DNA of 64,000 bases, from positions 48,025-112,024 of the forward strand of contig JAMLJD010000005.1 in the NCBI GenBank assembly GCA_023953775.1. The letters are read 5' to 3'. Each line of letters opens with the position of its first letter. The first letter of the stretch is position 1. The DNA comes from Rhizobiaceae bacterium (GTDB lineage: Bacteria > Pseudomonadota > Alphaproteobacteria > Rhizobiales > Rhizobiaceae). The notes beneath the pieces are model-generated. The model did not search any database. It worked only from the letters and a program-made list of their open reading frames with translations, and was not told where the DNA came from. Positions 25,462 to 34,389 of the stretch are shown here, piece after piece. A program made the position numbers and the translations under genes.

Positions 25462-26958
25462 ATGGAAAAAAGAATCTACCCACAACCCATCGAATCGATC
25501 TCCAGCCCCGAGCCCTATGCCCGCCGGAGCTTCACCGACGCCCGCGAGGCGGTGGAGGCGCTGAAGGCGCTCTACGACCGCAATACGAGCTTCCTGCGCG
25601 ACAGCTTCGACAAGCTCGCGGCCGGCGAAGACCTGCAGAGGCGCTTCCGCGCCTGCTATCCCGAGATCAGCATCTCGACCACCTCCTATGCGCAGATCGA
25701 CTCGCGCCTGGCGTACGGCCACGTGCCCGCGCCCGGCCACTACGCAACCACGATCACGCGGCCGGACCTGTTCGACAGCTATCTGGTCGAGCAGCTGAAG
25801 CTGATCATGCGCAATCACGGCGTGCCGATCACGGTCGCGGAATCGGAGACGCCGATCCCGCTGCACTTCGCCTTCCTCGAAGGCACCCATGTGGAAGCCT
25901 CGGTCGCCGAGATCATCAAGCGGCCGCTGCGCGACCTGTTCGACGTGCCCGACCTCAACGCCACCGACGACCACATCGCCAACGGCACCTACGAGCCGCT
26001 GCCGGGCGAACCGATGCCGCTGGCGCCGTTCACCGCGCAGCGGATCGACTATTCGCTGCACCGGCTTGCCCACTACACCGCGACCAGCCCGGCGCATTTC
26101 CAGAATTTCGTGCTGTTCACAAACTACCAGTTCTACATCGACGAATTCTGCGACCATGCCCGCAAGCTGATGGCCGAGGGCGGCGGCGATTACGAAGCCT
26201 TCGTCGAGCCGGGCAACATCGTCACCCGGGCCGGCGAAACCCATGACGGCCAGCCCGGCCCGCGGATGCCGCAAATGCCGGCCTATCACCTGGTCAAGAA
26301 GGGGCATGCCGGCATCACCATGGTCAATATCGGCGTCGGCCCGTCCAACGCCAAGACGATCACCGACCACATCGCGGTGCTGAGGCCGCATGCCTGGCTG
26401 ATGCTCGGCCACTGCGCCGGCCTGCGCAACACGCAGGCGCTGGGCGACTACGTGCTCGCGCATGCCTATGTCCGCGAGGACCACGTGCTCGACGACGACC
26501 TGCCAGTCTGGGTGCCGGTGCCGGCGCTGGCGGAGGTCCAGGTGGCGGTGCAGGAGGCGGTGGCCGAGGTGACGGGGCTTTCGGGTTACGACCTGAAGCG
26601 CATCATGCGCACCGGAACGGTGGCGACCATCGACAACCGCAACTGGGAGCTGCGCGAGCAGCGCGGCCCGGTGCAGCGGCTGTCGCAGAGCCGGGCGATC
26701 GCGCTCGACATGGAATCGGCGACCATCGCGGCCAACGGCTTCCGCTTCCGGGTGCCCTACGGCACGCTGCTGTGCGTCTCGGACAAGCCGCTGCATGGCG
26801 AGCTCAAGCTGCCGGGCATGGCTACCGAGTTCTACAAGCGGCAGGTGGCGCAGCACCTCACCATCGGCATACGCGCTGTCGAAAAGCTAGCTGAAATGCC
26901 GCCGGAACGGCTGCATTCGCGCAAGCTGAGAAGCTTTTCGGAGACGGCGTTCCAGTAG
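25462..26958 (+). CDS. amn: AMP nucleosidase
   Basis: This 498-residue enzyme splits AMP into adenine and ribose 5-phosphate, helping control adenylate pools. The N-terminal AMP-nucleosidase domain (about 1-180) includes SISTTSYAQIDSRLAYGHVP and IPLHFAFLEGTHVEAS. The C-terminal half is a nucleoside-phosphorylase-like catalytic domain with MVNIGVGPSNAKTITDHIAV, HAWLMLGHCAGLRNTQ and SRAIALDMESATIAANGFRF; the Asp-Met-Glu-Ser segment binds the base. Length and motifs match the family fully. It is probably a single transcription unit, with the phosphatase-family gene 87 bp downstream. Confidence 0.95.
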   Translation: MEKRIYPQPIESISSPEPYARRSFTDAREAVEALKALYDRNTSFLRDSFDKLAAGEDLQRRFRACYPEISISTTSYAQIDSRLAYGHVPAPGHYATTITRPDLFDSYLVEQLKLIMRNHGVPITVAESETPIPLHFAFLEGTHVEASVAEIIKRPLRDLFDVPDLNATDDHIANGTYEPLPGEPMPLAPFTAQRIDYSLHRLAHYTATSPAHFQNFVLFTNYQFYIDEFCDHARKLMAEGGGDYEAFVEPGNIVTRAGETHDGQPGPRMPQMPAYHLVKKGHAGITMVNIGVGPSNAKTITDHIAVLRPHAWLMLGHCAGLRNTQALGDYVLAHAYVREDHVLDDDLPVWVPVPALAEVQVAVQEAVAEVTGLSGYDLKRIMRTGTVATIDNRNWELREQRGPVQRLSQSRAIALDMESATIAANGFRFRVPYGTLLCVSDKPLHGELKLPGMATEFYKRQVAQHLTIGIRAVEKLAEMPPERLHSRKLRSFSETAFQ

Positions 26959-27045
26959 CCTCCGGCATCTTTTCGCCGCAAGCGGACGCGAGGGTCCGCC
27001 TCGACCCATTCCCGCAGCCAGCGCAGACAGGGGCGAATTCCAGCC

Positions 27046-28047
27046 ATGAAACGCTTCGCGATCCTGCTGTGGGCGGCGGCGCTCGCCATCTCGATCCCGC
27101 TGGTGCTGGGCTTCTTCGGCGCGGCGCATCCGGCATTCGACGCGATGGCTCATTTCCGGGCGCATCTGGCGGTGCTGCTGGCGCTGGCCGCGATCTGCCT
27201 GCTCGCGATGCGCGGGCAACGGGCGGTCGGCGCCGTTGCGCTCGCGCTCGGCATTGGAGCCTTCGCGACCACGCTGAGCACGCTTCCCTGGACGTCCGAG
27301 CCAGCGCTCGCCGACGACGACACGGCGCCGGAATACCGGCTGCTCCACCTCAACCTGCGCTACAACAACGACCGGCCCGAACGCGTGCTGTCTCTGATCG
27401 GGCGCTTCCAGCCCGACGTCGTCATGCTGAACGAGGTTTCGGCCACATGGCGGCCGCGCATCGAGGCGCTCAGGGCGCGCTATCCCTACGGCATCATCTG
27501 CCCCGCCCCGACGCGGATCGGCGGCGTGGCGATCCTGTCGCGCAGGCCCACCGAGGTCGGAACGGAGCCGACATGCCGCGACCGCGGCGCGTTCGCCGCC
27601 GCAACCATCAATTTCGGCGGAACGATGCTCGACGTCGCCGCCATACATCTCGGATGGCCATGGCCGTTCGGCCAGGGCTGGCAGGTCGACACGATCGCCC
27701 CGATCCTGGCCGCGATGAGAGAGCCCGCTCTGGTCGCCGGCGATTTCAACGCGGCACCGTGGAGCCATACCGTGCGCCGCGTCGCGCGCGAGGGATCGCT
27801 GACGATCGCCGGCGGGATCGGCCCGACCTGGCTGCACCGCGACCTGCCGGGCGTGCTGCGGCGCTGGATCGGCCTGCCGATCGACCATGTGATGACGAAG
27901 GGCGACATTAGGATCGAAACGCCCGAGCGGGGCGAATGGGTCGGCTCCGACCACCTGCCGGTGCTGGTCCGGTTCCGGTTTCCTCCGGCCGAGCCCGCGA
28001 GCGAGCCCGAGCGGCAGACGGTGATGGCCGTCGCGGAAGCCGGATAG
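27046..28047 (+). CDS. Endonuclease/exonuclease/phosphatase-family membrane protein
   Basis: This 333-residue protein has about three membrane helices in its first 90 residues and then an EEP hydrolase domain. The catalytic elements are visible: LLHLNLRYNN (first Asn), DVVMLNEVS (metal Glu), VAGDFNAAPWSH (Asp/Asn) and VGSDHLPVLVRF (Asp-His pair at the end). The layout matches YafD-type proteins, with the hydrolase probably outside the cytoplasm. The substrate could be a nucleic acid, phospholipid or inositol phosphate. It converges with etfD, leaving 13 bp between the stops. Confidence 0.85.
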   Translation: MKRFAILLWAAALAISIPLVLGFFGAAHPAFDAMAHFRAHLAVLLALAAICLLAMRGQRAVGAVALALGIGAFATTLSTLPWTSEPALADDDTAPEYRLLHLNLRYNNDRPERVLSLIGRFQPDVVMLNEVSATWRPRIEALRARYPYGIICPAPTRIGGVAILSRRPTEVGTEPTCRDRGAFAAATINFGGTMLDVAAIHLGWPWPFGQGWQVDTIAPILAAMREPALVAGDFNAAPWSHTVRRVAREGSLTIAGGIGPTWLHRDLPGVLRRWIGLPIDHVMTKGDIRIETPERGEWVGSDHLPVLVRFRFPPAEPASEPERQTVMAVAEAG

Positions 28048-28060
28048 CCCGGCCGGCGTC

Positions 28061-29743
28061 CTACATGTCGACGTAGACCGGACCCTCGCCGCCCTGCGGC
28101 GGCACCCAGTTGATGTTCTGGTTCGGATCCTTGATGTCGCAGGTCTTGCAGTGGACGCAGTTCTGCGCGTTGATGACGTAGCGCGCCTCGGGATTGTCCG
28201 GCGTCGCGGCCACCGAATTGCCGTCGGCATCGACCCATTCATAGACTCCCGCGGGGCAGTAGCGCGTCGACGGCCCCGAATAGACGCCATATTCCGATGT
28301 CTTCTGCAGGTCCGGATCCTTGACCTTGAGGTGCACCGGCTGGTCTTCCTCGTGATTGGTGTTCGACAGGAACACCGAGGACAGCCGGTCGAAAGTCAGT
28401 TCGCCGTCCGGCTTCGGATAGTCGATCTTGCTGTATTTCGCCGCCGGCTCCAGCGCGGCGTAGTCGCCCTTGCCGTGCTTCATGGTGCCGAACAGCGAGA
28501 AGCCGAAGAGCTGGTTGGTCCACATGTCGAAGCCGCCGAGCCCGACGCCGAGCCAGAGGCCGAAACGCGACCACAACGGCTTGACGTTGCGGACCTTCTT
28601 CAGGTCCTTGCCGATGTCGGACGACCGCCAGTCCGCCTCGTAGCCGGCGATCTCGTCCTGCGCCCTGCCCTCGGCGATCGCGGCGGCGACATGCTCGGCC
28701 GCCATCATGCCCGACAGCACGGCGTTGTGTGAGCCCTTGATGCGCGGCACGTTGACGAAGCCCGCCGAACAGCCGATCAGCGCGCCGCCGGGGAAGGTGA
28801 GCTTCGGCACCGACTGGAAGCCGCCCTCGGTGATGGCGCGGGCGCCGTATGACAGCCGCTTGCCGCCCTCGAAGGTATCGCGGATCGCCGGGTGCGTCTT
28901 GAAGCGCTGGAATTCCTCGAAGGGCGAAATGTACGGGTTCTTGTAATTCAGGTGGACGACGAAGCCGACCGCCACCTTGTCGTCGTCGAAATGGTAGAGG
29001 AACGATCCGCCGCCGGTGGCATTGTCGAGCGGCCAGCCGAAGGAGTGCTGGACCAGGCCGCGCTTGTGCTTGTCCGGCTTGACCTGCCACAGTTCCTTGA
29101 GCCCGATGCCGAATTTCGGCGGCTCGCGGTCTTCCGACAGGCCGTATCTGGCGATCAGCATCTTGGCCAGCGAGCCGCGCACGCCTTCGCCGATCAGCGT
29201 GTATTTTCCGAGCAGCGCCATGCCGGGCGCGAAGTTCGGGCCGTGGCTGCCGTCGCGCTCGACGCCCATGTCGCCGGTGACGACGCCCTTCACCGCGCCG
29301 TTGTCGTCGTAGATGAGGTCGGCGGCCGCGAAGCCGGGATAGATCTCGACGCCGAGCGCCTCGGCGTGACCGGCGAGCCATTTGCAGACATTGCCGAGCG
29401 AGACGATGTAGTTGCCGTGATTGCCCATGAGCGGCGGCATGAGAACGTTCGGCAGGCGGACCGATCCCGCCGGCCCGAGGATCAGGAAGTGATCCTGCTT
29501 GACCTCGGTCTGGAAGGGATGGCCGTCTTCCGTACGCCATTCCGGCAGCAGCCGATCGATGCCGACAGGATCCACCACCGCGCCGGACAGAATGTGGGCG
29601 CCGACCTCGCCGCCCTTTTCGAGAACGACCACGGAAAGCTCTGGATTGACCTGTTTCAGCCGAATCGCGGCCGACAGCCCCGCCGGCCCCGCGCCGACGA
29701 TGACCACATCGAACTCCATGCTTTCGCGTTCAACGTCGCTCAT
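28061..29743 (-). CDS. etfD: Electron transfer flavoprotein-ubiquinone oxidoreductase
   Basis: This 560-residue inner-membrane enzyme takes electrons from ETF, reduced by acyl-CoA dehydrogenases such as isovaleryl-CoA dehydrogenase, and passes them to ubiquinone. The FAD-binding VVIVGAGPAGLSAAIRL is at about 13-29. The ubiquinone-binding middle contains GGGSFLYHFDDDKVAVGFV. The 4Fe-4S ligands lie in the C-terminal NAQNCVHCKTCDIKDPNQNI plus an earlier Cys in STRYCPAGVYEW. GGAGG stands 5 bases before the ATG at 29743, so the ATG at 29758 is less likely. A LiuR-like palindrome lies 135 bp upstream. Confidence 0.96.
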   Translation of the reverse strand: MSDVERESMEFDVVIVGAGPAGLSAAIRLKQVNPELSVVVLEKGGEVGAHILSGAVVDPVGIDRLLPEWRTEDGHPFQTEVKQDHFLILGPAGSVRLPNVLMPPLMGNHGNYIVSLGNVCKWLAGHAEALGVEIYPGFAAADLIYDDNGAVKGVVTGDMGVERDGSHGPNFAPGMALLGKYTLIGEGVRGSLAKMLIARYGLSEDREPPKFGIGLKELWQVKPDKHKRGLVQHSFGWPLDNATGGGSFLYHFDDDKVAVGFVVHLNYKNPYISPFEEFQRFKTHPAIRDTFEGGKRLSYGARAITEGGFQSVPKLTFPGGALIGCSAGFVNVPRIKGSHNAVLSGMMAAEHVAAAIAEGRAQDEIAGYEADWRSSDIGKDLKKVRNVKPLWSRFGLWLGVGLGGFDMWTNQLFGFSLFGTMKHGKGDYAALEPAAKYSKIDYPKPDGELTFDRLSSVFLSNTNHEEDQPVHLKVKDPDLQKTSEYGVYSGPSTRYCPAGVYEWVDADGNSVAATPDNPEARYVINAQNCVHCKTCDIKDPNQNINWVPPQGGEGPVYVDM

Positions 29744-29877
29744 CAATACCTCCGCCATTGCGTATCCGGCGCATCGCCGGTTGCGTCACCGGGCTATAGC
29801 GCATCGCCGTATCGGGCGAAACCTGTGCCGACGATGCACGACCTTGCACAAGCTGCAACGGCTATCGCTATATTACG

Positions 29878-29893
29878 TTGACGTAAACGTCAA
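29878..29893 (-). promoter_or_regulatory. LiuR-like palindromic operator upstream of etfD
   Basis: TTGACGTAAACGTCAA has perfect 7-bp arms around a central AA and sits in an AT-rich patch, 135 bp before the etfD start and 91 bp before the divergent secreted-protein gene. The form resembles sites described for the MerR-family regulator LiuR, which controls branched-chain amino acid breakdown genes in proteobacteria and includes ETF-QO genes among its targets. The assignment is by resemblance; no LiuR gene is in the window. Confidence 0.55.
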
Positions 29894-29983
29894 TAATTGA
29901 CCCGATCATGCTGTTTTCTGCTGTGCAAAGTGCTGTGGATCGGCGATCATGCGATGATCGAAACCTGCGGAAGGAGGCCTTCC

Positions 29984-30568
29984 GTGTCCCGTTTCGCGTT
30001 GTTGATGGCAGTCTTTGCCGTGCCAGCGATGGCCGGGCCCGCCGACGACGGACGCTGGCATGCCGGCGCCTATTCGTTTTCAGACGAGATGGGCGGCTTC
30101 CGTATCACCGACCTCGGGGGCAGCGGCACGCGGGACGATCCGATCGTGATCGAGCAGGACCTGTTGTCAGCGAGCCCGGTTACGCTGGTCATCCGCGCCA
30201 CAGGCACGCTGCAGCCCTATGGACGTCCGGGCGACAGCGCCAATGGCTGGATCCACCTCAAACTGGTGACGCGAAACGGCAGCGGCATCGGCTGGATCGA
30301 ATTCGAGTTCGAACTGCAGGAGATACTGGGCAGACCGAGCGTCTTCGGCGACGGGCTGTCGTTCGATCAGCGCCGCAGCGAATCCGGCAACATCACCTCG
30401 AGCGCCTTCGAGACCCATGTGCGCGACTTCGAGCCGGCCGACCGCGTGCTGTTCCAGGGCGGCAAGATCGATCCGGGGGAGACCGGCGATTTCGGCTTCC
30501 TGATCACCGATTTCACCCCGGTCACGGAATTCTATCTGGTACAGGACCCGCGCATCCCGTTCTCGTGA
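29984..30568 (+). CDS. Conserved-type secreted protein of unknown function
   Basis: This 194-residue protein has a signal peptide at about 1-18 (MSRFALLMAVFAVPAMAGPA, cleavage after AMA). The mature part looks beta-rich, with alternating strands such as PVTLVIRATGTLQPYG, GWIHLKLVTRNGSGIGWIEF and FGFLITDFTPVTEFYLVQD. I recognise no enzymatic motif. I chose the GTG at 29984 over the ATG at 29954 because AAGGAGG precedes it by 6 bases and it places the signal peptide at the true N-terminus. It is divergent from etfD and shares its upstream region, and is followed 50 bp later by the uracil-DNA glycosylase gene. Confidence 0.75.
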   Translation: MSRFALLMAVFAVPAMAGPADDGRWHAGAYSFSDEMGGFRITDLGGSGTRDDPIVIEQDLLSASPVTLVIRATGTLQPYGRPGDSANGWIHLKLVTRNGSGIGWIEFEFELQEILGRPSVFGDGLSFDQRRSESGNITSSAFETHVRDFEPADRVLFQGGKIDPGETGDFGFLITDFTPVTEFYLVQDPRIPFS

Positions 30569-30618
30569 GCCGGGAGATCAGCCTTGCGCAGAGGCCGCCC
30601 GGCATGGAATGACGGGAC

Positions 30619-31479
30619 ATGGCAGAGGGACGCGACGCGACATCATACGGGATCGAGGAGCTGCTGCGCTTCTACGCCGAGGCGGGCGTCGACGCGGCAC
30701 TCGAGGAAGAGCCCACCAACCGGTTCGCCGAGCCCGTCCGCGAGGCGTCGCAGCGGCCGGCGTCGACGGGCGAGCCGACCGCGCCGGCTGCCTTGGCACA
30801 AGAGCCCTCCCCGAGCGCTGAGCGCACCGTCGCCGCGCCCGCGGTGCGCGCCAGCGTGCCGGACGAAGCGCAGGCGGCGCGCGCCCGGCAACTCGCAGGC
30901 GAGGCCGCGACGCTCGATGAGCTGCGCGACATCCTCGCCGGCTTCGACGGCTGCAACCTGAAATTCACCGCCAAGAACCTGGTCTTCGCCGACGGCGACC
31001 CAAGAGGCGGGCTAATGCTGGTCGGCGAGGCGCCGGGCCGTGACGAGGACATGGAAGGCGTTCCGTTCGTCGGCCGCTCCGGACGCCTGCTCGACCGGAT
31101 GCTGGCGGCGATCGATATCGAGCGCAGCAACGCCTACATCGCCAACGTGATTCCCTGGCGGCCGCCGGGCAACCGCACGCCGACGCCGCTGGAGACCGAG
31201 ATCTGCCGGCCGTTCATCGAACGGCAGATCGAGCTGGCGAACCCGAAGGTGCTGGTGGCGCTCGGAGCGCCCTCGGCCAAGGTGCTGACCAGCACGACCG
31301 AGGGCATCATGCGGCTGCGCGGCAACTGGAAGGTCCATGCGACGCGTTCCGGCGCGGACATTCCCACGATGCCGACGCTTCACCCGGCCTATCTGCTGCG
31401 CAACCCGGCCCACAAGCGGCTCGCCTGGCGCGACTTCCTCGAGATCAAGGCGAAGTTCAGATCGCCGCAGGGCGGCTGA
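30619..31479 (+). CDS. Family 4-like uracil-DNA glycosylase lacking two Fe-S cysteines
   Basis: This 286-residue protein removes uracil from DNA to start base-excision repair. The catalytic domain occupies about 105-280: GEAPGRDEDMEGVPFVGRSG (136-155) carries the water-activating motif, NVIPWRPPGNRTPTP follows, and HPAYLLR (255-261) is the second catalytic motif. Family 4 enzymes hold a 4Fe-4S cluster with four cysteines; here C112 and C196 remain, but the other two positions are K115 and W180, so a normal cluster is unlikely. The first 100 residues are a low-complexity Ala/Pro/Glu-rich extension. Expression with the preceding secreted-protein gene is possible. Confidence 0.88.
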   Translation: MAEGRDATSYGIEELLRFYAEAGVDAALEEEPTNRFAEPVREASQRPASTGEPTAPAALAQEPSPSAERTVAAPAVRASVPDEAQAARARQLAGEAATLDELRDILAGFDGCNLKFTAKNLVFADGDPRGGLMLVGEAPGRDEDMEGVPFVGRSGRLLDRMLAAIDIERSNAYIANVIPWRPPGNRTPTPLETEICRPFIERQIELANPKVLVALGAPSAKVLTSTTEGIMRLRGNWKVHATRSGADIPTMPTLHPAYLLRNPAHKRLAWRDFLEIKAKFRSPQGG

Positions 31480-31488
31480 CCGGCTGCT

Positions 31489-31911
31489 TCACCCCTTCGA
31501 GCGGAAGATGCGGCTCGTGACCAGGGCCCTGGCGACCAGCACGCCATCGGGCGAGCGGACCGACACGTCCGAAACCGTCTGGCTGCGGCCGCGCTGGACC
31601 ACCTGAGCCTCGGCCTTGAGATCGCATCCCGACGCGGGCGCCAGGAAGGAGATCGCGAGCGTCGAGGTCGCGCCGCCCGTGGCCTCGCCCTTTCCAATGC
31701 CTGACGCGGACGCTGCCGCGCCGGCGACGTCGATCAGCGTCGCGATGACGCCACCGTGGACGATGTCGCCCACGGTGACGTTGCCGGCCGAGAATGGCAG
31801 TTCGGCGACGACGCGATCGGGTGCGATCTCCCGGAACCTCAGCCCGATCGACCGGGCGACCGGCGAACCCGCCAGAAGCCCCTCGATCCAGGCACGCGCG
31901 CCGTCGTCCAT
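31489..31911 (-). CDS. PaaI-type hotdog thioesterase
   Basis: This 140-residue hotdog-fold protein belongs to the PaaI/YbgC-like acyl-CoA thioesterases. The active-site region GDIVHGGVIATLIDVAGAAA (about 48-67) has the HGG turn and the acidic residue on the central helix, and ATSTLAISFLAPASG matches the next strands. It probably hydrolyses an aryl- or acyl-CoA in the cytoplasm. The start is uncertain between the ATG at 31911 and the ATG at 31935; 31911 has a G-rich stretch before it. It lies directly downstream of the small membrane protein on the same strand, so the two may be co-transcribed. Confidence 0.85.
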   Translation of the reverse strand: MDDGARAWIEGLLAGSPVARSIGLRFREIAPDRVVAELPFSAGNVTVGDIVHGGVIATLIDVAGAAASASGIGKGEATGGATSTLAISFLAPASGCDLKAEAQVVQRGRSQTVSDVSVRSPDGVLVARALVTSRIFRSKG

Positions 31912-31927
31912 CGCCCCTGCCCCGGCC

Positions 31928-32326
31928 TTACGCATGTGCCTGGGACAGGGCACGCAGGCCCGCGAACTGCAGCGCCGTCAGCCCGGCCACCGCGAGCGCC
32001 TGGATCGAGATGAAGGCGATGCCGAAGACGTTCGGCTCGACGAAGCCGGCGAGCATGATGGCGAACGAGGCCACGACCCACAGCGCGTTGACGAGCACGA
32101 TGTCGAACAGCATCAGCCGGGAAATCTCCGCGCTGCGCGCCGTGAACACCAGCAGCGCGACGAAGGGCGCCAGTGCAAGGCCGGCCCAGAACAGGAGCCC
32201 GGCCGGGATCTCCAGAAGCGGCGCCAGCACCGCGCTGCCGGCAACCATCAGCACGCCGGCCGCGCCGGACATGGCGGCATCGAGATAGAGCACCTTCTTC
32301 AGCATGGGAGTGATGGAAATGGTCAT
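31928..32326 (-). CDS. Four-helix membrane protein divergent from an XRE regulator
   Basis: This 132-residue integral membrane protein has four predicted helices (about 15-38, 42-62, 72-92 and 98-122). It has no catalytic motif I can identify. GGAGAA stands 6 bases before the ATG at 32326. It is transcribed away from an XRE-MmyB regulator gene across a 165-bp shared region with palindromes, a typical layout of a regulator with its target. Small four-helix proteins paired with such regulators are frequent in rhizobia, but their function is unknown. Confidence 0.78.
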   Translation of the reverse strand: MTISITPMLKKVLYLDAAMSGAAGVLMVAGSAVLAPLLEIPAGLLFWAGLALAPFVALLVFTARSAEISRLMLFDIVLVNALWVVASFAIMLAGFVEPNVFGIAFISIQALAVAGLTALQFAGLRALSQAHA

Positions 32327-32413
32327 GGTCGTTCTCCGTCTGGTGTTTCGCGGCGGGCAGCCATTCCGCCCGTCGTCGTGAGCAGAGACTGGCAGACGCC
32401 GTGAATGGCGGCG

Positions 32414-32430
32414 ATTACGCGCCAGGTAAT
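32414..32430. promoter_or_regulatory. Palindrome in the divergent XRE/membrane-protein promoter region
   Basis: ATTAC (32414-32418) and GTAAT (32426-32430) are inverted around 7 bases, and a second inverted pair, TTCGAT/ATCGAA, spans 32448-32473. Both lie between the two start codons. They are plausible operators for the XRE-MmyB regulator, but the arms are short. Confidence 0.35.
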
Positions 32431-32491
32431 GGAAACGGATTTTCTCGTTCGATAGGGTTCGGCCAGCATCGAACCGACCGGGACAAGCACC

Positions 32492-33274
32492 ATGACGACG
32501 GACACACTTCAGATCGGCGACCTCCTGCGCGAGTGGCGCGCGCTGCGGCGGATGAGCCAGTTGCAGCTCGCGCTCGAGGCGGACGTGTCGCAGCGGCACC
32601 TCTCCTTCATCGAAAGCGGCCGGTCGGCGCCGTCGCGCGACATGGTGCTCAAGCTCGCCGAGCGGCTGGACATGCCGCTGCGCCAGCGCAACCGGCTGCT
32701 GCTGACGGCCGGCTTCTCGCCGGAATATGGCGAGCGCGACCTCGGCGACCCTTCGCTTTCGGGGGCGATGGCGACGGTCGAGCTCATCCTGAAGGGGCAC
32801 GAACCCAATCCCGCGCTGGCGGTCGACCGCCACTGGAACCTGATATCGGGGAATGGCGCGGTCTCGCCCTTTCTCGAGATGATCGCCGACAAGGCGCTGC
32901 TGTCCGCGCCCGCCAACGTGCTGCGCATGAGCCTTCATCCGCGCGGGCTGGCGCCGTTCATCGTCAATCTCGCCGAATGGCGCAGCCACCTGATCGAACG
33001 CCTGCGGCGGCAGAACGACAGCGTCGCCGACCCTGTGCTGTCGGCGCTCGAGGACGAGCTTCTGACCTATCCCGGCGGACCGCTGCGCCACAATCTGCGC
33101 GGCGACGAGATCGCCGTGCCGATGCGCCTTCGGGCGGGCGGCACGGTGCTCTCCTTCATCTCGACCACGACCGTGTTCGGGACGCCGCTCGACGTGACGC
33201 TCTCGGAACTTGCGATCGAGACGTTCTTCGCCGCCGACGAGGAGACGAGGGCCTTCCTGAACGCCGGCCGCTAG
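32492..33274 (+). CDS. XRE-family regulator with MmyB-like ligand-binding domain
   Basis: This 260-residue protein has a Cro/CI-type helix-turn-helix at about 8-65 (LREWRALRRMSQLQLALEAD, then SQRHLSFIESGRSAPSRDMV). The rest is an MmyB-like ligand-binding domain, with NPALAVDRHWNLISGNGAV and LEDELLTYPGGPL, and the fold closes with ETFFAADEETRAFL. Such regulators sense a small, often lipid-like molecule and control a neighbouring gene. The likely target is the divergent membrane protein gene. It converges with the EamA transporter gene. Confidence 0.88.
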   Translation: MTTDTLQIGDLLREWRALRRMSQLQLALEADVSQRHLSFIESGRSAPSRDMVLKLAERLDMPLRQRNRLLLTAGFSPEYGERDLGDPSLSGAMATVELILKGHEPNPALAVDRHWNLISGNGAVSPFLEMIADKALLSAPANVLRMSLHPRGLAPFIVNLAEWRSHLIERLRRQNDSVADPVLSALEDELLTYPGGPLRHNLRGDEIAVPMRLRAGGTVLSFISTTTVFGTPLDVTLSELAIETFFAADEETRAFLNAGR

Positions 33275-33336
33275 CGCGGGACGGCGGACCGCTGCCCCGG
33301 CCCTCCGCTACGGCTCCGGGCGTTCGAGCGCTTCGA

Positions 33337-33372
33337 AAGGTCCACCGGACCTTCCGATCCGCCTGCGGCGGA
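33337..33372. terminator. Two adjacent hairpins between convergent genes
   Basis: AAGGTCC/GGACCTT (33337-33353, 3-base loop) is followed by TCCGCC/GGCGGA (33358-33372, 3-base loop). They fill the 106-bp gap between two convergent genes and could end transcription from both sides. The sequence style suggests a dispersed rhizobial palindrome. Confidence 0.5.
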
Positions 33373-33380
33373 CCGCGCTC

Positions 33381-34337
33381 TCACCCCTGTGGTGGGACGA
33401 GCTTGCGGGCCGCACCGCGCTTGAGGCCGAGGCGCTGCTCGCGCCAGATGATGAAGAGCCCGGCGCCGACGACGATCAGACCGCCGACGATGGTGTAGGC
33501 CGTCGGCACGTCGCCGAAGGCGAAATAGCCGATGACGATGCCGAGGATCATCGAGGAGTATTCGAACGGCGCGATGGTCGAGACATCGGCGTGACGGTAG
33601 CTTTCCGTCATGACGATCTGCGCGACCCCGCCGCAGATGCCCGCACCGACAAGCAGCGCCATCTGCGTCATCGTCAGCTCGGCCCAGCCGAACGGCAGAG
33701 TGCAGAGCGCGGCGACCGTCGCGGTCAGCGAGAACCACAGCACGATGGTCGCGGAGCGCTCGGTCTTGACCAGCGAACGGACCTGCAGCATCGCCACGGC
33801 GGATACCGTCGCGGCGCACAGAATGGCGATCACGCCCGCTGCCTCGCCGTCGCCGAGCGGTGCGCCCGAGGTGAGCAATGTCAGCTTCGGCCAGGCGATG
33901 ATGACGACGCCGACGAAGCCGACGACGACGGCACTCCAGCGGAAGATGCGTACCGTCTCGCCCAGAAAGAGCGCGCTGAAGACCACGACGATCAGCGGCT
34001 GAGCATAGTTGAGGGTGATCGCCTCCGGCAGCGGCAGCCGCGTCAGGCCGTAGAAGCCGAGCGCCATGGAACTGACGCCGACGAGGCCGCGCGTGATGTG
34101 CCGTCCGGGCCTCTTGGTGTGGAACGCCGTCGCCAGCTCGCGCCGGAACGCCAGCAAGACGAGCACCGGCACGATCGCCAGCAGCGAACGGTAGAAGACG
34201 ATCTGGCCTGCGGGCACCTGCCCGGCAGCCTTGATGAAGGTCGACATCACGACGAAGATGGTGACGGAGATGACCTTGAGCGCGATGCCCGCAAGCGGCC
34301 GCGACGGCCGCGCGACATCGTCGCCGCCGGCGATCAT
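33381..34337 (-). CDS. EamA-family (DMT superfamily) transporter
   Basis: This 318-residue inner-membrane protein has ten predicted helices in two EamA repeats. The first repeat includes GIALKVISVTIFVVMSTFIK and the loop RGLVGVSSMALGFYGLTRLP; the second includes ATVAALCTLPFGWAEL and TIAPFEYSSMILGIVIGYFA with the usual family turn. These transporters move small metabolites, often amino acids or related compounds, outward; the substrate cannot be told. It is downstream of the CoxL-type gene on the same strand with 52 bp between them, so co-transcription is possible. Confidence 0.88.
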   Translation of the reverse strand: MIAGGDDVARPSRPLAGIALKVISVTIFVVMSTFIKAAGQVPAGQIVFYRSLLAIVPVLVLLAFRRELATAFHTKRPGRHITRGLVGVSSMALGFYGLTRLPLPEAITLNYAQPLIVVVFSALFLGETVRIFRWSAVVVGFVGVVIIAWPKLTLLTSGAPLGDGEAAGVIAILCAATVSAVAMLQVRSLVKTERSATIVLWFSLTATVAALCTLPFGWAELTMTQMALLVGAGICGGVAQIVMTESYRHADVSTIAPFEYSSMILGIVIGYFAFGDVPTAYTIVGGLIVVGAGLFIIWREQRLGLKRGAARKLVPPQG

Positions 34338-34389
34338 CCTGCCAGTCCCGCCGAGGGGTCGCCCGGTTCACCGCCGGGCGGACTGCCGG

